A stretch of 8,798 bases of DNA, taken from the NCBI GenBank assembly GCA_026419335.1, contig JANZZP010000032.1:1-8798 (forward strand), read 5' to 3'. This document shows, one piece after another, positions 6,854 through 8,798 of this stretch; position 1 is the first letter of the stretch, and each line of letters begins with the position of its first letter. The translations under genes were made by a program, and so were the position numbers. The DNA is from Elusimicrobiales bacterium (GTDB taxonomy: Bacteria > Elusimicrobiota > Elusimicrobia > Elusimicrobiales > UBA9959). The notes below the pieces were generated by a model. That model saw nothing but the letters and a program-made list of their open reading frames with translations. It was not told the origin of the DNA and searched no databases.

Positions 6854-8026
6854 ATGTGGAAATATATATTGTTGGTGAGTTTCTTTTTATTTAATACTAT
6901 ATACTTAAAAGCACAGGATGTTTATCAAAGTCTTGCTAATGAGCTTTCAAAATATACTGAAGGCATCAAAAAGATTGCAGTTGTGCCTTTTTCCTATGCG
7001 GATAATGTTCAATCGACTAAAGATGGTGCTGTTATAGCTGAAAGATTGAGTATAAAACTAATAAATTTAGGTAAATTTGAAGTTATAGAAAGAACTCAAT
7101 TGGATAAAGTATTACAAGAACTTAAACTTCAAAGTTCTGGAGTGATTGATGCAACAAGTGCTAAAGAACTTGGAAAAATTTTGGGTGTAGATGCAATAAT
7201 AACTGGAACACTTGTCCCTACATCAGATGGGAAGATAGAGGTTAACGCAAGAATAGTTAAAACTGATACTGCCCAAGCTATAGGAGCAGCTCAAATTTAC
7301 GTTATAAAAGATTGGATAGGAGGTGATATACAAGTTCAAAAAGATTTCCAATCACAAAATATACCAAAACAACAACCATTAATAACACAATCAAAATCAA
7401 AAAATAAATATAGTTTTATAGATATATTATTAGGATTTGGTAGTCAAAAGATGAGGCTAATGAGCGATGATAATGTGTATTTACCTTTTCCTGGTTTGTT
7501 AGGTAATTGGTCTGAAATAACCGATATAAAAACTGAAGGTATCGGTCCTATAGGAATTAGAATGGGTGGTTTTGGAGAAGGTATTGTTGGAGGTGATTTT
7601 GAATTTTCAGTATTTAAACATAAAACTTCAAAACAAAAAATATCTTGGAGTAATGGGCAAATTTTAACAATGCCAGAAGGTTTTATTAATGTGACTTCTT
7701 TTGATTTTAGTGGAGATTTGTTATTTAGAACGCTTACTAAAACACAACTTTATTTTGGTTTTGGATTTGGTTTTTCTCTTAATAAAATAACTTCAACTTG
7801 GCTTAAAACATATGATAATAAAGGTTATATTGATGAATTGTCCTTTGGTCTTTTATGGCGCATTCCAATAGGTATTAGACTTAATATGGACAAAACAACA
7901 GTGTTTTTTGAATGGAGATATCAAGGACATTGGACAACTTTCGATAGAGGAAATTATGGAAAGGAATCTCATGATATTAATATTTCCGCAACAAGGTTTT
8001 GTTTTGGAATAGGGAGTAAGTTTTAA
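6854..8026 (+). CDS. Envelope protein: CsgG-like periplasmic domain fused to a C-terminal beta-barrel
   Basis: It has 390 residues. Residues 1-20 form a Sec signal peptide ending LKA before Q21; there is no lipobox cysteine, unlike classical CsgG. Residues about 38-152 match the CsgG/FlgO-type fold seen in curli secretion and related envelope proteins: IAVVPF (41-46), then KFEVIERTQLDKVLQE (74-89) and AKELGKILGVDAIITGTL (103-120), the family's usual core. A polar linker rich in Q and K follows (about 160-185). The last 205 residues are rich in Gly and aromatics in alternating strands, such as QLYFGFGFGFSLN (298-310), and end in F390, as outer-membrane barrels do. I infer a protein inserted in the outer membrane with a periplasmic CsgG-like domain. 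The job is unknown; no csgA, csgE or csgF-like neighbour is present. It lies 26 nt after the transporter gene with a strong SD. The barrel looks too small to be the CsgG pore itself. Confidence 0.82.
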   Translation: MWKYILLVSFFLFNTIYLKAQDVYQSLANELSKYTEGIKKIAVVPFSYADNVQSTKDGAVIAERLSIKLINLGKFEVIERTQLDKVLQELKLQSSGVIDATSAKELGKILGVDAIITGTLVPTSDGKIEVNARIVKTDTAQAIGAAQIYVIKDWIGGDIQVQKDFQSQNIPKQQPLITQSKSKNKYSFIDILLGFGSQKMRLMSDDNVYLPFPGLLGNWSEITDIKTEGIGPIGIRMGGFGEGIVGGDFEFSVFKHKTSKQKISWSNGQILTMPEGFINVTSFDFSGDLLFRTLTKTQLYFGFGFGFSLNKITSTWLKTYDNKGYIDELSFGLLWRIPIGIRLNMDKTTVFFEWRYQGHWTTFDRGNYGKESHDINISATRFCFGIGSKF

Positions 8027-8058
8027 TTTAACATCTGAACTATCATTTTATATTCATG

Positions 8059-8079
8059 TTATAAAAATTCCTTTTATAA
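8059..8079. repeat. AT-only inverted repeat upstream of the clpB promoter
   Basis: TTATAAAA (8059-8066), a 5-nt loop, then TTTTATAA (8072-8079): a perfect 8-bp arm with no G or C. It lies just upstream of the -35 box, where an A/T-rich UP element would sit, and 32 bp after the stop of the CsgG-like gene. It is too weak to be a confident terminator. A promoter UP element is the likelier role, but chance in AT-rich DNA cannot be excluded. Confidence 0.3.
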
Positions 8080-8106
8080 TTATCACTCTTGACAAGTGAT
8101 TGCTAA
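8080..8106 (+). promoter_or_regulatory. CIRCE-like HrcA operator 1, over the -35 box
   Basis: TTATCACTC, 9 nt, GATTGCTAA. The CIRCE consensus is TTAGCACTC-N9-GAGTGCTAA; each half here has one mismatch (16 of 18 positions agree) and the spacing is exact. The 9-nt spacer holds the TTGACA -35 hexamer, so a bound HrcA dimer would block RNA polymerase. HrcA is the heat-shock repressor that controls groE, dnaK and sometimes clp genes; its gene is not in this window. Confidence 0.8.
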
Positions 8107-8117
8107 TAAATTATAAT
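8089..8117 (+). promoter_or_regulatory. Consensus sigma-70 promoter of clpB
   Basis: TTGACA (8089-8094), a 17-nt spacer, TATAAT (8112-8117): both hexamers are perfect. Transcription is expected to start near 8124, giving a leader of about 57 nt before the ATG at 8181. A fully consensus promoter should be very strong when free, which fits control by a repressor rather than an alternative heat-shock sigma factor. Confidence 0.9.
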
Positions 8118-8121
8118 ATAA

Positions 8122-8148
8122 TTAGCAGACAGTTTATATGACTGCTAA
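8122..8148 (+). promoter_or_regulatory. CIRCE-like HrcA operator 2, over the transcription start
   Basis: TTAGCAGAC, 9 nt, GACTGCTAA. Against the CIRCE consensus the left half matches 7 of 9 and the right half 8 of 9, with exact N9 spacing. Both halves carry G instead of C at position 7. Pairing extends outward to a perfect 13-bp arm (8116-8128 with 8142-8154), so the 5' end of the mRNA could also fold as a hairpin, as proposed for CIRCE in other leaders. Its centre is 42 bp from that of operator 1. Confidence 0.72.
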
Positions 8149-8180
8149 TTATATAAAATTTTAAATTGATGGAGGAGCTT

Positions 8181-8798
8181 ATGAATTTTGAAAAAATGAC
8201 TATAAAAGCTCAACAGGCATTACAGATTTCAAAAAATATTGCTTTGGAAAATTCAAATCAGTATATTGAACCTATTCATATTTTGATAGGAATTATAAAC
8301 GTGGAGGATTCTATTGTAGTTCAAATAATTAAGAAAATTGGCATAAATGTTAATTCATTTATTTTAGATATTAAGAGGGAGATAGATAAATATCCAAAAA
8401 TTTCGGGAAATTATGAAATATATCTATCTAATTTTTCTGAAAAACTAATTATTAATTCATTTAAAGAGATGTCGTTAATGAAGGATGAATATTTGGCTTT
8501 AGAGCATATATTTATTGCAGCTTCTGAACTAGATTATATTCCAACAAAAAATATATTTCAAAAATATTCAATTACAAAAAATTCGATTTTAAATTCATTG
8601 ATATCTATTAGAGGTACTCATAGAATAACTGAACAGGAACCAGAATCTAAATATCAGACTCTAGAAAAATATACAAAAGATTTAACTGAACTTGCTATAA
8701 AAGGTAAACTTGATCCAGTAATAGGAAGAGATGATGAAATTAGAAGAGTAATTCAAGTTCTTTCTCGAAGGACCAAAAATAATCCTGTACTTATAGGA
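8181..8798 (+). CDS. clpB: ClpB disaggregase, N-terminal part (continues beyond the window)
   Basis: ClpB is a hexameric AAA+ chaperone that works with DnaK to pull proteins out of aggregates after heat stress. I read 206 residues from the ATG. Residues 1 to about 145 are the Clp N-terminal double-repeat domain ([23 protein letters not shown]), fairly divergent in its second repeat. The match becomes strong at [20 protein letters not shown] (144-163), then [20 protein letters not shown] (167-186) and [19 protein letters not shown] (188-206). This stretch distinguishes ClpB from ClpA and ClpC. The window ends just before the first Walker A motif, so ATPase integrity cannot be judged. The start is set by GGAGG (8171-8175), 5 nt upstream. 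Two CIRCE-like operators over its promoter point to HrcA control. Confidence 0.95.
   Translation, partial: MNFEKMTIKAQQALQISKNIALENSNQYIEPIHILIGIINVEDSIVVQIIKKIGINVNSFILDIKREIDKYPKISGNYEIYLSNFSEKLIINSFKEMSLMKDEYLALEHIFIAASELDYIPTKNIFQKYSITKNSILNSLISIRGTHRITEQEPESKYQTLEKYTKDLTELAIKGKLDPVIGRDDEIRRVIQVLSRRTKNNPVLIG

Noticed and set aside
6854..8026. Curli secretion locus
   Set aside because: Only a CsgG-like domain is present, without a lipobox and without csgA, csgB, csgE or csgF-like genes; the C-terminal barrel is also unlike CsgG.
8059..8079. Hairpin as terminator of the CsgG-like gene
   Set aside because: The stem contains only A-T pairs and would be too weak; it is listed only as an inverted repeat that may form part of a promoter UP element.
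1..8798. CRISPR array, tRNA or rRNA genes, insertion sequence or prophage
   Set aside because: I saw no spaced direct repeats, no cloverleaf, no transposase or integrase and no phage-like genes; intergenic gaps are nearly all too short to hold them.

Overview
This is an AT-rich bacterial window (I judge GC at well under 35%, not counted). Coding density is high, intergenic gaps are very short, and several Shine-Dalgarno (SD) sites are strong (AGGAGG). The envelope looks diderm: one protein has a signal peptide and a C-terminal beta-barrel ending in Phe. A Thermotoga-type single-cluster [4Fe-4S] ferredoxin suggests an anaerobe. A carbohydrate ABC importer suggests sugar fermentation or scavenging. 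I cannot assign a phylum. There are no rRNA or tRNA genes, CRISPR arrays or insertion sequences.

Layout. The left part (1-5564) is read on the minus strand. In transcription order it holds a 67-residue two-helix membrane protein, a lipoprotein sugar-binding protein, a MalF-type permease with an extra N-terminal membrane segment, a MalG-type permease, a MsmX/UgpC-type ATPase and a small ferredoxin. After the ferredoxin comes a strong hairpin terminator (712-746), and directly behind it a cation diffusion facilitator transporter that runs off the left edge. The importer genes are packed with two ATGA overlaps and gaps of 5 and 9 nt, so they form one operon encoding a complete CUT1-type sugar importer. 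The ferredoxin, 55 bp further on, may share that transcript.

The right part is read on the plus strand from 5607. It holds an ArsB/NhaD/SLC13-like membrane transporter, then a two-domain envelope protein (CsgG-like periplasmic domain plus C-terminal beta-barrel), then the start of clpB, which runs off the right edge. The 42-bp gap between the divergent operons has a TATAAT box facing each way, only 6 and 9 nt from the respective start codons, and neither gene has an SD. This predicts leaderless or nearly leaderless mRNAs.

The most striking regulatory structure lies before clpB. A perfect consensus sigma-70 promoter (TTGACA, 17 nt, TATAAT) is covered by two CIRCE-like HrcA operators with 9-9-9 architecture. 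Their centres are 42 bp apart, about four helical turns. This predicts clpB under tight HrcA heat-shock repression. I did not find a convincing wholly new multi-gene system. The best leads are the double CIRCE, the paired near-leaderless promoters, the CsgG-barrel fusion and the small membrane protein leading the sugar operon.
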